A program made the translations under genes and the position numbers. A DNA stretch of 5,406 nt from positions 1-5,406 of the forward strand of contig JAGHSG010000063.1 of NCBI GenBank assembly GCA_018066005.1, read 5' to 3'. Every line of letters begins with the position of its first letter. Positions within the stretch are counted from its first letter, which is position 1. Positions 1 to 5,406 of this stretch are shown piece after piece. The notes beneath the pieces were generated by a model, which worked only from the letters and a program-made list of their open reading frames with translations, had not been told where the DNA came from and made no database searches. Source of the stretch: Bacteroidales bacterium (GTDB taxonomy: Bacteria > Bacteroidota > Bacteroidia > Bacteroidales > Paludibacteraceae).

Positions 1-2634
1 GCAGAAGTCCTCAAACAACGAGTTAGACCAAGCAGGTCCCTGACCCTTGGCATTGGTAGTATAAGGCGTAGAAGGCACGGAACCCGAGTAGATAGAAGTA
101 CAACCTGTTGCGTTAGCTGCTATCTCACGGTCACCGAACAGTTGGCTGATGAGTTTCAGATACGGCGTCTCACCGCAACCCGAGCAAGCACCCGAGAACT
201 CAAACAGAGGAGTAGCGAACTGCGAGTTCTTGACATTGGATTGAATATCAATCAAATCTTGTTTGCTCTTAACGTTCTTCACGCAGTAATCCCAGTTGGC
301 AGCTTCGGCATATTGACCTTCCAGATCAACCATCTGCAGGGCCTTGCCTGTCTTGGGATTGCCGGGACATACATCCACACAGTTACCGCAACCCAAGCAG
401 TCCATAACACCCACCTGCATACGGAAATGCATTCCCTTCAAGGCAGTCGGTGCTTTCATCTCACGCGTAACACCGTTGATACCCTTCACTTCCTCCTCAT
501 CCATAACGAACGGACGGATGCAAGCGTGAGGACAAACGTATGCACACTTGTTACACTCGATACAGTTATCAGCCGTCCAAACAGGAACGAAAGCACTTAC
601 ACCACGTTTCTCAAACTTGGCTGTGCCACTGGGCCATGTACCGTCTTCCAAACCTTTGAAAGCAGAAACAGGCAGCAAGTCACCGTCCTGACCGTTGATA
701 GGACGAACCAGTTTGGTAACATATTCGGGCTCCTCGCCATAATCTTTGGCAGCATCTGCACCAAGTTGACTCCAGGCGGGATCAATATCAAGCAGTTGGT
801 ATTCGTTACCGCGATCCACGGCAGCGTAGTTTTTATTGACAACATCTTCACCCTTCTTGCCGTAACTCTTAACGATGAAATGCTTCATCTCTTCAACGGC
901 TTTCTCAACAGGGATAACACCCGTGATACGGAAGAAAGCAGATTGCAGGATGGTGTTGGTACGATTGCCCAAGCCAATCTCCTGTGCTATCTTGGTGGCA
1001 TTGATGTAATAAACTTTAATATCATTGTCAGCAAAGTATTTCTTCACCTTGTTGGGCAAGTTCTGTTTGAGTTCGTCTGCATTCCAAACGGTATTCAGCA
1101 GGAATGTACCGCCCTTTTGCAAGCCACGCGTTACGTCGTACATCTGCAAGTATGCCTGAACGTGGCAAGCCACAAAGTTAGGCGTTGTTACCAAATAGGT
1201 AGAGCGGATAGGTTCATCACCAAAACGCAAGTGCGAGCAAGTGAAACCACCGGACTTCTTACTATCGTACGAGAAGTAGGCTTGGCAGTATTTATCGGTC
1301 GTATCACCAATAATCTTAACGCTGTTCTTGTTAGCACCTACCGTACCGTCAGCACCCAAACCGTAGAATTTGGCTTGGAACATACCCTTACCGCCCATAG
1401 CGATTTCTTCGCCGACAGGCAGAGAAGTGAAGGTAACATCATCGTTGATACCAACGGTGAAGTGATTCTTCGGCTCTTTCATGGCAAGGTTAGCATAAAC
1501 AGCCAACATCTGAGCAGGAGTCGTATCATTACTACCTAAACCATAGCGGCCACCTACCACGAGAATATTACCTAAACCAAGTTCTTGCAGAGCGTCTTTG
1601 ACATCCAAGTACAACGGCTCACCATTAGCACCCGGCTCTTTGGTACGATCCAGCACGCAAATACGTTTAACCGATGCAGGCAGGGCTTCCTTCAAGTATT
1701 TGAGCGAGAAAGGACGATACAGATGCACGTTAATCATACCCAATTTATTGCCATTGGCTGCCTCGTAGTCAATCACTTCTTTCAGGCACTCGGTAACACT
1801 ACCCATGGCGATAACAATGTTCTCGGCATCAGCAGCTCCGTAATAAGTAAACGGACGATATTTGCGACCTGTAATAGCGGAGATCTTGTCCATATAGTCG
1901 CTAACAATATCAGCCACACCGTTGTAATAGGTATTGCAACTCTCGCGATGTGTGAAGAAGACGTCGGGGTTTTCAGCCATACCGCGCATAACAGGACGCA
2001 TCGGACTCAAAGCACGTTTGCGGAATTCTTCCAAAGCATCCATATCCACCAACGGACGCAGATCTTCCATATCTACGACCTCAATCTTCTGGTATTCGTG
2101 ACTGGTACGGAAACCGTCAAAGAAATTCAGGAACGGGACACGGCTCTTGATAGTAGAAAGGTGAGCCACACCAGCCAAGTCCATTACCTCCTGAACGGAG
2201 CCTTCTGCCAACATGGCAAAACCTGTCTGACGGCAAGCCATCACATCCTGATGGTCACCGAAGATACACAGAACATGGCTTGCCAACGTACGAGCCGAAA
2301 CATGGAAAACAGTCGGAATCAATTCGCCGGCAATCTTGTACATATTCGGAATCATCAACAGCAAACCTTGCGAAGCGGTGAACGTAGTGGTCAATGCACC
2401 GGCTGCCAAACTTCCGTGTACGGCGCCGGCAGCACCACCTTCGGACTGCATTTCCTGAACAGTAACGGTCTCACCGAACATGTTCTTGCGGCCAACAGCC
2501 GCCCACTCGTCTACGTTCTCTGCCATAGGCGATGACGGAGTGATGGGATAGATAGCGGCTACCTCGGTAAACATGTACGCAATATGCGCAGCAGCGGCAT
2601 TACCATCACAAGTCATAAATTTCTTTTCTTTCAT
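1..2634 (-). CDS. nifJ: Pyruvate:ferredoxin (flavodoxin) oxidoreductase, N-terminal 878 codons (3' end beyond window)
   Basis: This single-chain PFOR decarboxylates pyruvate with thiamine pyrophosphate (TPP) and CoA to give acetyl-CoA and CO2, and passes electrons through three [4Fe-4S] clusters to ferredoxin. Visible domains: N-terminal pyrimidine-binding domain (about 1-250, with YPITPSSPMAE at 29-39); domain II (about 260-410); the gamma-type domain (about 415-630, GLGADGTVGANK at 425-436); the EKR region (675-677); a 2[4Fe-4S] ferredoxin domain (C691, C694, C697, C701 and C746, C749, C752, C756); and the start of the TPP domain with C817, C820, C845 for the proximal cluster and E822. T32, E65 and R115 sit where Desulfovibrio africanus PFOR has T31, E64 and R114 (numbering recalled). 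The frame stays open to base 1, ending in the conserved WSNSLFEDFC segment. Full-length relatives are about 1,180 residues, so roughly 300 are missing. ATG at 2634 was chosen because the short lysine-rich lead precedes the conserved TCDGNAAAAH; M7 is the only close alternative. No Shine-Dalgarno sequence is seen, only an A-rich leader. Codon use is strongly biased, as expected for a highly expressed gene. Confidence 0.97.
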   Translation of the reverse strand, partial: MKEKKFMTCDGNAAAAHIAYMFTEVAAIYPITPSSPMAENVDEWAAVGRKNMFGETVTVQEMQSEGGAAGAVHGSLAAGALTTTFTASQGLLLMIPNMYKIAGELIPTVFHVSARTLASHVLCIFGDHQDVMACRQTGFAMLAEGSVQEVMDLAGVAHLSTIKSRVPFLNFFDGFRTSHEYQKIEVVDMEDLRPLVDMDALEEFRKRALSPMRPVMRGMAENPDVFFTHRESCNTYYNGVADIVSDYMDKISAITGRKYRPFTYYGAADAENIVIAMGSVTECLKEVIDYEAANGNKLGMINVHLYRPFSLKYLKEALPASVKRICVLDRTKEPGANGEPLYLDVKDALQELGLGNILVVGGRYGLGSNDTTPAQMLAVYANLAMKEPKNHFTVGINDDVTFTSLPVGEEIAMGGKGMFQAKFYGLGADGTVGANKNSVKIIGDTTDKYCQAYFSYDSKKSGGFTCSHLRFGDEPIRSTYLVTTPNFVACHVQAYLQMYDVTRGLQKGGTFLLNTVWNADELKQNLPNKVKKYFADNDIKVYYINATKIAQEIGLGNRTNTILQSAFFRITGVIPVEKAVEEMKHFIVKSYGKKGEDVVNKNYAAVDRGNEYQLLDIDPAWSQLGADAAKDYGEEPEYVTKLVRPINGQDGDLLPVSAFKGLEDGTWPSGTAKFEKRGVSAFVPVWTADNCIECNKCAYVCPHACIRPFVMDEEEVKGINGVTREMKAPTALKGMHFRMQVGVMDCLGCGNCVDVCPGNPKTGKALQMVDLEGQYAEAANWDYCVKNVKSKQDLIDIQSNVKNSQFATPLFEFSGACSGCGETPYLKLISQLFGDREIAANATGCTSIYSGSVPSTPYTTNAKGQGPAWSNSLFEDFC

Positions 2635-2665
2635 CTTTTTTGTATTTTTTAGGTTGTAATTATTA

Positions 2666-2705
2666 CTAGTTGACTAGTTAAATAGGATCCTAGTTATCTA
2701 GGATT
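2666..2705. repeat. Degenerate 8-bp tandem repeat with four phased CTAG cores, upstream of nifJ
   Basis: Five consecutive octamers can be read on the plus strand: CTAGTTGA, CTAGTTAA, ATAGGATC, CTAGTTAT, CTAGGATT. CTAG starts at 2666, 2674, 2690 and 2698, spaced 8, 16 and 8; only the middle unit lacks the core. Pairs of units also form inverted repeats: ACTAGT-TG-ACTAGT (2665-2678), and a perfect 7-bp stem ATCCTAG with loop TTAT (2687-2704). The array fills most of the 69-bp gap between the ATPase stop, whose last base it includes, and the nifJ start. It lies about 32 to 71 bp before the nifJ ATG, where a regulator or the transcription start could sit. Its role is unknown. An operator array for nifJ is my inference; a weak ATPase terminator from the 7-bp hairpin is an alternative, but no U-run follows it. 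Confidence 0.6.
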
Positions 2706-3888
2706 AATATAGGAATCCAAAGAGCCACAAGGGGATTTGTTTACCCTGCCCCACTTCTAAATCACCTATTGCCGAATAACGGAAGCCAGGCAGTTTAGGT
2801 GTACGGGCCAGCACATCAAAACGCAATTTCTGATCCACCACAAAAGCAGCGGTCTCACTGGCGTTCAACTTATGGATGCCATGCAAAGCACTATAGAAGA
2901 AGGTCTCCGCCACAGACTGCTCATCAGGCTGACGCGTGGGCAACATATAGCACAAATTAGGATTTTGCATATAGATACGTGCAGGCTTCATTGGGAATTG
3001 CTTACCCTCTACATACAACAAATTCAACAACCTTGCATCTTTTAGGCATTTGATATAATTGATGACTGTAGAACGAGATGTGTCGGTAGCCTCCGCCAAC
3101 CTACTGATATTCAGTCCACAAGGGACATCCTGCATCAACATATACAGCAAACTCTTGATGCGAGTCAAATAACCGACCTCTATCTTATTAACAAGGAGCA
3201 CATCCACTTCCAGCATCATATTCATAATTTTCAACACACTCTCCGAGTAATTCCACTGCCCAACGGCATAGGGATAATAGCCATGCTCCAAATACTCTTG
3301 GAAATAATCCAAAGGTTTAACACGCGTACAGATACGAGTAGCTATTTCTTCATGGTTTTTCAATATATCCTCCAACGTGAAAGCACGCAAACGACAACCT
3401 GTGCGGCTATTCAAATATTCACGGAAACTATACCCACGCAAGTTATACATCTTAACAATATGCCCGATATCCGTATTCCCTTCAATCAATCTCATTACGG
3501 GAGAAGCCGAGAACACAATACGTAACCCCGTATAATGGAAATAGCAATCACGCAACTCTTTGGACCAGTTGGGATATTTGAACACCTGGTCAATAAGAAG
3601 CGTCTTTCCCCCTTCTTTCACAAATTCGCCGGCAAATTCATAAAGCGAATGCTGGCTAAAATAGAAATTGTTGAAATTGACATACAAAGTCTCACGGCGA
3701 TTGTTCGGCTCTTGTTCCAATAGTTGTTTTGCATAACTAAGCAAGAAATCGGTCTTACCAACGCCGCGACCGCCCTTAATTGCAATAAGGCGATCCTTCC
3801 AGTTGATTTCATCCATCAACTGACGGCGAAAGGGGACTTGAACGTGCTCCACCAAATAATCATGGGTCTTGTAAAAACTTTCCAGCAT
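2704..3888 (-). CDS. AAA-family ATPase with C-terminal winged helix and DUF4143-like region
   Basis: This 394-residue protein belongs to the AAA_14/DUF4143 type of ATPase, which occurs in many copies in Bacteroidales and whose cellular role is not established. It has a Walker A motif GGRGVGKT (39-46), a Walker B segment TLLIDQV (96-102) followed by FKYPNWSKEL, a sensor-1-like IVFSASP (124-130), and the typical LRGYSFREYL (150-159). A winged-helix segment with recognition-helix character (NISRLAEATDTSRSTVINYI) covers about 260-279, and the C-terminal region ends in EVGQGKQIPLWLFGFLY, a tail I recognise from this family. No signal peptide or membrane segment is seen. The Walker B position that is normally DE reads DQ (D100-Q101, codon CAG), so the catalytic base may be missing. 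ATG 3888 fits the promoter at 3920-3951 and gives a short leader. It lies between the ferredoxin terminator and nifJ, and read-through into nifJ is possible because no clear terminator follows. Function unknown. Confidence 0.9.
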   Translation of the reverse strand: MLESFYKTHDYLVEHVQVPFRRQLMDEINWKDRLIAIKGGRGVGKTDFLLSYAKQLLEQEPNNRRETLYVNFNNFYFSQHSLYEFAGEFVKEGGKTLLIDQVFKYPNWSKELRDCYFHYTGLRIVFSASPVMRLIEGNTDIGHIVKMYNLRGYSFREYLNSRTGCRLRAFTLEDILKNHEEIATRICTRVKPLDYFQEYLEHGYYPYAVGQWNYSESVLKIMNMMLEVDVLLVNKIEVGYLTRIKSLLYMLMQDVPCGLNISRLAEATDTSRSTVINYIKCLKDARLLNLLYVEGKQFPMKPARIYMQNPNLCYMLPTRQPDEQSVAETFFYSALHGIHKLNASETAAFVVDQKLRFDVLARTPKLPGFRYSAIGDLEVGQGKQIPLWLFGFLY

Positions 3889-3919
3889 ATATTTACGGTA
3901 TGTTCAATGAATTTGGCTG

Positions 3920-3951
3920 CAAAGTTACAAAAAAAAAATGAAAAATGCAAA
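3920..3951 (-). promoter_or_regulatory. Bacteroidetes-type promoter for the AAA ATPase
   Basis: On the minus strand the -33 element TTTG (3948-3951) and the -7 element TAACTTTG (3920-3927) are separated by exactly 20 bp. Both match the Bacteroidetes primary sigma factor consensus (TTTG and TAnnTTTG) without mismatch. The start of transcription should fall a few bases beyond 3920, giving a leader of roughly 25 nt to the ATG at 3888. The spacer is A/T-rich, including a run of ten T on the minus strand. Confidence 0.85.
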
Positions 3952-3960
3952 CTCCACTTG

Positions 3961-3981
3961 ACATTTTTTTGAAAAAAATGT
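3961..3981. promoter_or_regulatory. Perfect 21-bp A/T palindrome upstream of the ATPase promoter
   Basis: Plus strand reads ACA, seven T, G, seven A, TGT: two 10-bp arms around a single central base with no mismatch. It begins 9 bp upstream of the -33 element of the ATPase promoter and lies 21 bp beyond the T-tract of the ferredoxin terminator. The position suits an operator or an A-tract UP-like element. It is not followed by a T-run that would make it a terminator. The role is inferred; the palindrome itself is directly visible. Confidence 0.5.
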
Positions 3982-4002
3982 ACACACGCAAGAAAAGAGC
4001 CG

Positions 4003-4031
4003 AAAAAAAGGACTGACCAATTGGCCAGTCC
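4003..4031 (-). terminator. Rho-independent terminator of the ferredoxin gene
   Basis: The minus-strand transcript folds into a 9-bp stem, GGACUGGCC / GGUCAGUCC, with loop AAUU (bases 4010-4031), followed at once by seven U (4003-4009). One pair is G-U, which on the opposite strand becomes an A/C mismatch, and there is no U-run on that side. The terminator is therefore directional and serves the ferredoxin, whose stop codon ends 18 nt upstream. Confidence 0.92.
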
Positions 4032-4049
4032 CTGTCACAACATTACAAT

Positions 4050-4214
4050 TTATTTGGAAATTGCGCCGCTTGGGCAAACATCCGCACATGTACCACATTC
4101 AACACAAATGTCCGGATCAATGCTGTAATGATCGCCTTCGGAAATAGCTCCCATCGGGCACTCATCTTTACAGGTGCCACAGGCGATACAATCTTCTGAA
4201 ATTTTATAAGCCAT
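4050..4214 (-). CDS. 2[4Fe-4S] ferredoxin, clostridial type, 54 residues
   Basis: A small soluble electron carrier. The protein begins MAYKISEDCIACGTC and ends VCPSGAISK. It holds two CxxCxxCxxxCP motifs: C9, C12, C15, C19 and C37, C40, C43, C47, each followed by proline (P20, P48), as in bacterial ferredoxins with two low-potential [4Fe-4S] clusters. The two halves are visibly duplicated (both continue with a GAIS segment). The length matches the family (about 55). The gene has its own promoter and its own terminator, so it is a single-gene unit. The neighbouring PFOR two genes downstream makes it a natural candidate acceptor for pyruvate-derived electrons; this partnership is inferred from context and family knowledge. 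ATG 4214 is the only start upstream of the first cysteine that fits the promoter, with a leader of about 20 nt and no Shine-Dalgarno sequence. Confidence 0.96.
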   Translation of the reverse strand: MAYKISEDCIACGTCKDECPMGAISEGDHYSIDPDICVECGTCADVCPSGAISK

Positions 4215-4239
4215 AAAAAATGAATTTAGAATTCGAGTG

Positions 4240-4271
4240 CAAAGGTACTGCTTTTTTTTGATATATGCAAA
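4240..4271 (-). promoter_or_regulatory. Bacteroidetes-type promoter for the ferredoxin
   Basis: Minus strand: -33 element TTTG (4268-4271), 20-bp spacer, -7 element TACCTTTG (4240-4247), a full match to TTTG/TAnnTTTG with the same spacing as the ATPase promoter. The spacer carries a run of eight A. It lies just past the ruvC stop codon (8 bp between them), in an A/T-rich gap, so the ferredoxin is expressed independently of ruvC. Transcription should begin around 4233, about 20 nt before the ATG. Confidence 0.88.
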
Positions 4272-4279
4272 TATTTTAA

Positions 4280-4900
4280 CTATTTTTTACCCTGCAAAGC
4301 AGCGAGAAGTTTTTGGTTAGGCCCCGTTAAGTTCTTATCCGTCAGTCCTTTCTGTTTGGCAAACGTTGTCCAATTCTTGGCACCTTTTTCTTGGACAGGC
4401 AGTCCTAACTGCAAGAAATGGCAATATGCAATACCCAACGCATCGGTAGCATCCAGTTTCTTGGGCATCTGTTCGGCAGGTATTTTCAGAAAGCGTTGCA
4501 ACATACCGGCAACCTGCTCTTTGGTAGAATGTCCGTTACCCGTTATTGCCATCTTAATCTTCATCGGCGAATACTCATTGATGGGCAAGTCCCTACTTAA
4601 TGCAGCAGCAATGGCCACTCCCTGAGCATGAACGATTTTAATCATAGTCTGCGGGTTTTTGTCCACAAACTGCGTTTCAATCGCCAATTCGGTCGGATGA
4701 TAAGTATCAATCAATTCCTGCAAGAAGAAAAATTCCTGCTGCAAACGAGCATATTGGTCTTCTAATTTATGCACATCCTTCACACCAAAGGCAAGCACCT
4801 CGGTTTTGGAGCCGGATGTTTTGAGCAAAGCATAACCCATAAATAGCGTACCCGGGTCTATGCCTAAAATTAGATGTTCGTTGACTAATTTATCTATCAT
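4280..4900 (-). CDS. ruvC: Crossover junction endodeoxyribonuclease RuvC
   Basis: RuvC cuts Holliday junctions as a dimer, with RuvAB, in recombinational repair in the cytoplasm. The 206-residue protein shows the RNase H-like acidic residues in order: D15 in ILGIDPG (11-17), E75 in LAIETQF (72-78), and D150 and D153 in LDATDALGIA (149-158). These match E. coli D7, E66, D138 and D141 (numbering recalled). F78 is three residues after the catalytic Glu, as is the junction-stacking F69 of E. coli. GNGHSTKEQV (121-130) is another family signature. It is longer than E. coli RuvC (173): after the conserved core there is a tail of about 35 residues rich in Lys and Gln. ATG 4900 starts 2 nt after the upstream division gene's stop codon, so the two are probably cotranscribed and perhaps translationally coupled. 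No terminator is seen after the TAG stop at 4280. Confidence 0.95.
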   Translation of the reverse strand: MIDKLVNEHLILGIDPGTLFMGYALLKTSGSKTEVLAFGVKDVHKLEDQYARLQQEFFFLQELIDTYHPTELAIETQFVDKNPQTMIKIVHAQGVAIAAALSRDLPINEYSPMKIKMAITGNGHSTKEQVAGMLQRFLKIPAEQMPKKLDATDALGIAYCHFLQLGLPVQEKGAKNWTTFAKQKGLTDKNLTGPNQKLLAALQGKK

Positions 4901-4902
4901 AT

Positions 4903-5205
4903 TTATTCTTCTACCAAGTAGATGTCTTCGTTATCCTTGTGCATCAGGTAATGTTCACGTCCATAGCGTTCCAAACTATCGGTCCGATTCAAGACATTGA
5001 TTTGATGTTGCGCTTTGTCTATTGCCTGCTTCGTTTCCTGAATAGCACGCTCGGTCTGTCGCACTTTGCGATTTCGTTGCATGTCCTTAATTAAACTTTG
5101 TTCACCAACAAAAATAAAAATTGCTGCAAAAATCAACAACGTAAGAATATACTTATTCAGCACGTACTTGCGAATAACCATCCATATTTGACTCCAATCA
5201 ATCAT
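4903..5205 (-). CDS. FtsB/DivIC-like septum formation initiator protein
   Basis: A 100-residue bitopic membrane protein of the DivIC/FtsB type, which in other bacteria joins the FtsQ/DivIB-FtsL complex at the division septum. Visible parts: a short N-terminal cytoplasmic segment (1-18); one transmembrane helix (about 19-34, YILTLLIFAAIFIFVG); a charged coiled-coil stretch (about 38-73, with many Gln, Lys, Arg and Glu); and the conserved C-terminal pattern LERYGREHYLMHKDNEDIYL (78-97), which matches the family's E-x-x-AR-E-x-Y-x-M-x-K-x-x-E-D-x-Y motif. The length is normal for the family. It is followed by ruvC after 2 nt, suggesting one transcript. Upstream (5206-5277) I find no convincing promoter or ribosome binding site, so it may be read from the preceding gene. 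Family assignment is firm; exact orthology with FtsB versus DivIC cannot be settled here. Confidence 0.88.
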   Translation of the reverse strand: MIDWSQIWMVIRKYVLNKYILTLLIFAAIFIFVGEQSLIKDMQRNRKVRQTERAIQETKQAIDKAQHQINVLNRTDSLERYGREHYLMHKDNEDIYLVEE

Positions 5206-5277
5206 ATTATCTACTATTTTATAAAGAACAATGTACTATGTAAATTATCTCTACTAAAGCGTATATTTCCCCGTCCT

Positions 5278-5406
5278 TCAGCACGGACAATAAAAAGTAG
5301 CCTGTCCGTGGAAGAGCGGCATCGCAAGTTGTTGCATCGGGTACAGCCAAGTCGGGTCGCCATTAGCCGCGCCTATAAAACGAACTTTCTTGGTGCTGAC
5401 AGTCAC
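5278..5406 (-). CDS. C-terminal 42 codons of an unrecognised reading frame (5' end beyond window)
   Basis: The minus-strand frame from base 5406 is open for 42 codons and ends in TGA at 5278-5280. The visible protein contains KKVRFIGAANGDPTWLYPMQ, followed by QLAMPLFHGQATFYCPC and the stop. The other two minus-strand frames have stops in this stretch, and the strand agrees with every other gene here, which supports a real gene end 72 bp before the division gene. I do not recognise the family. It does not look like the end of enolase, a gene I considered as a possible neighbour. The last codons contain an 8-bp inverted repeat (5282-5310). A competing plus-strand open frame exists but lacks an ATG. 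Confidence 0.5.
   Translation of the reverse strand: MTVSTKKVRFIGAANGDPTWLYPMQQLAMPLFHGQATFYCPC
5282..5310 (-). repeat. 8-bp perfect inverted repeat at the end of the partial gene
   Basis: CACGGACA (5282-5289) and TGTCCGTG (5303-5310) are perfect inverted copies around a 13-base loop. On the minus strand the hairpin ends one base before the TGA stop codon of the partial gene (5278-5280). No U-run follows it (the next bases are C, the stop codon and AGGACGGGG), so it is not a typical intrinsic terminator. It could slow transcription, protect the 3' end of the upstream message, or be chance. Confidence 0.45.

Noticed and set aside
142..1539. Plus-strand open frame of 465 codons
   Set aside because: It is exactly codon-aligned antisense to nifJ, starts with TTG, shows no recognisable domain, and is explained by the rarity of TTA, CTA and TCA codons in nifJ.
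1585..2535. Plus-strand open frame of 316 codons
   Set aside because: It is also codon-aligned antisense to nifJ with a TTG start; the real gene on the other strand has clear PFOR motifs throughout.
2687..2704. Hairpin ATCCTAG-TTAT-CTAGGAT as terminator of the ATPase gene
   Set aside because: The 7-bp stem is perfect, but the following minus-strand bases (CCTATTTAAC) contain no T-run, and the stem is part of the octamer array.
2641..2710. CRISPR-like or mobile-element end
   Set aside because: The repeats are only 8 bp, lack spacers, and have no transposase or terminal inverted repeats nearby. No tRNA, rRNA or insertion sequence is seen anywhere in the window.
2689..2721. Possible nifJ promoter: TTTG (2718-2721), 21-bp spacer, TAACTAGG (2689-2696) on the minus strand
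   Set aside because: The -33 element is perfect, but the -7 element matches only four of the six fixed TAnnTTTG positions, and it falls inside the CTAG repeats. It is too weak to annotate, though its overlap with the repeats is suggestive.
3283..3972. Plus-strand open frames at 3283-3525, 3535-3723 and 3724-3972
   Set aside because: They are antisense to the ATPase gene and its promoter region, with no domain signal.
4356..4625. Overlapping plus-strand open frames opposite ruvC
   Set aside because: They are shadows of a gene whose catalytic residues are all identifiable on the minus strand.

Overview
The window looks like chromosomal DNA from a Bacteroidales bacterium (Bacteroides, Parabacteroides or Prevotella type). 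The evidence is two copies of the Bacteroidetes promoter (TTTG, 20-bp spacer, TAnnTTTG), the lack of Shine-Dalgarno sequences, and the protein types: a single-chain pyruvate:ferredoxin oxidoreductase (PFOR), a clostridial-type ferredoxin, a DivIC/FtsB-like protein and an AAA/DUF4143 ATPase ending in IPLWLFGFLY. The species cannot be fixed from sequence alone. All supported genes lie on the minus strand, so transcription runs from right to left.

In transcription order: (i) 5278-5406 holds the C-terminal end of an unrecognised reading frame. (ii) 4903-5205 is a small DivIC/FtsB-like division protein, followed after 2 nt by ruvC (4280-4900). (iii) 4050-4214 is a 54-residue 2[4Fe-4S] ferredoxin with its own promoter (4240-4271) and a strong intrinsic terminator (4003-4031), so it is probably transcribed alone. 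(iv) 2704-3888 is an AAA ATPase with its own promoter (3920-3951), which has a perfect 21-bp A/T palindrome just upstream. (v) 1-2634 is the first 878 codons of PFOR (nifJ); the rest runs off the left edge. Between the ATPase stop and the nifJ start lies a run of 8-bp CTAG-containing repeats.

Functionally, PFOR oxidises pyruvate to acetyl-CoA and CO2 and reduces ferredoxin, and the small ferredoxin next door is a plausible electron acceptor. The ATPase between them has no obvious metabolic link and may be an insertion or simply a neighbour. RuvC and the DivIC-like protein are housekeeping genes for Holliday junction resolution and septum formation.

Most of the window is ordinary core genome, and I do not see an unmistakable new system. 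The points most worth a second look are the CTAG octamer array in front of nifJ, the Glu-to-Gln change in the Walker B motif of the ATPase, and the palindrome at its promoter. The long plus-strand reading frames opposite nifJ are shadows caused by codon bias.
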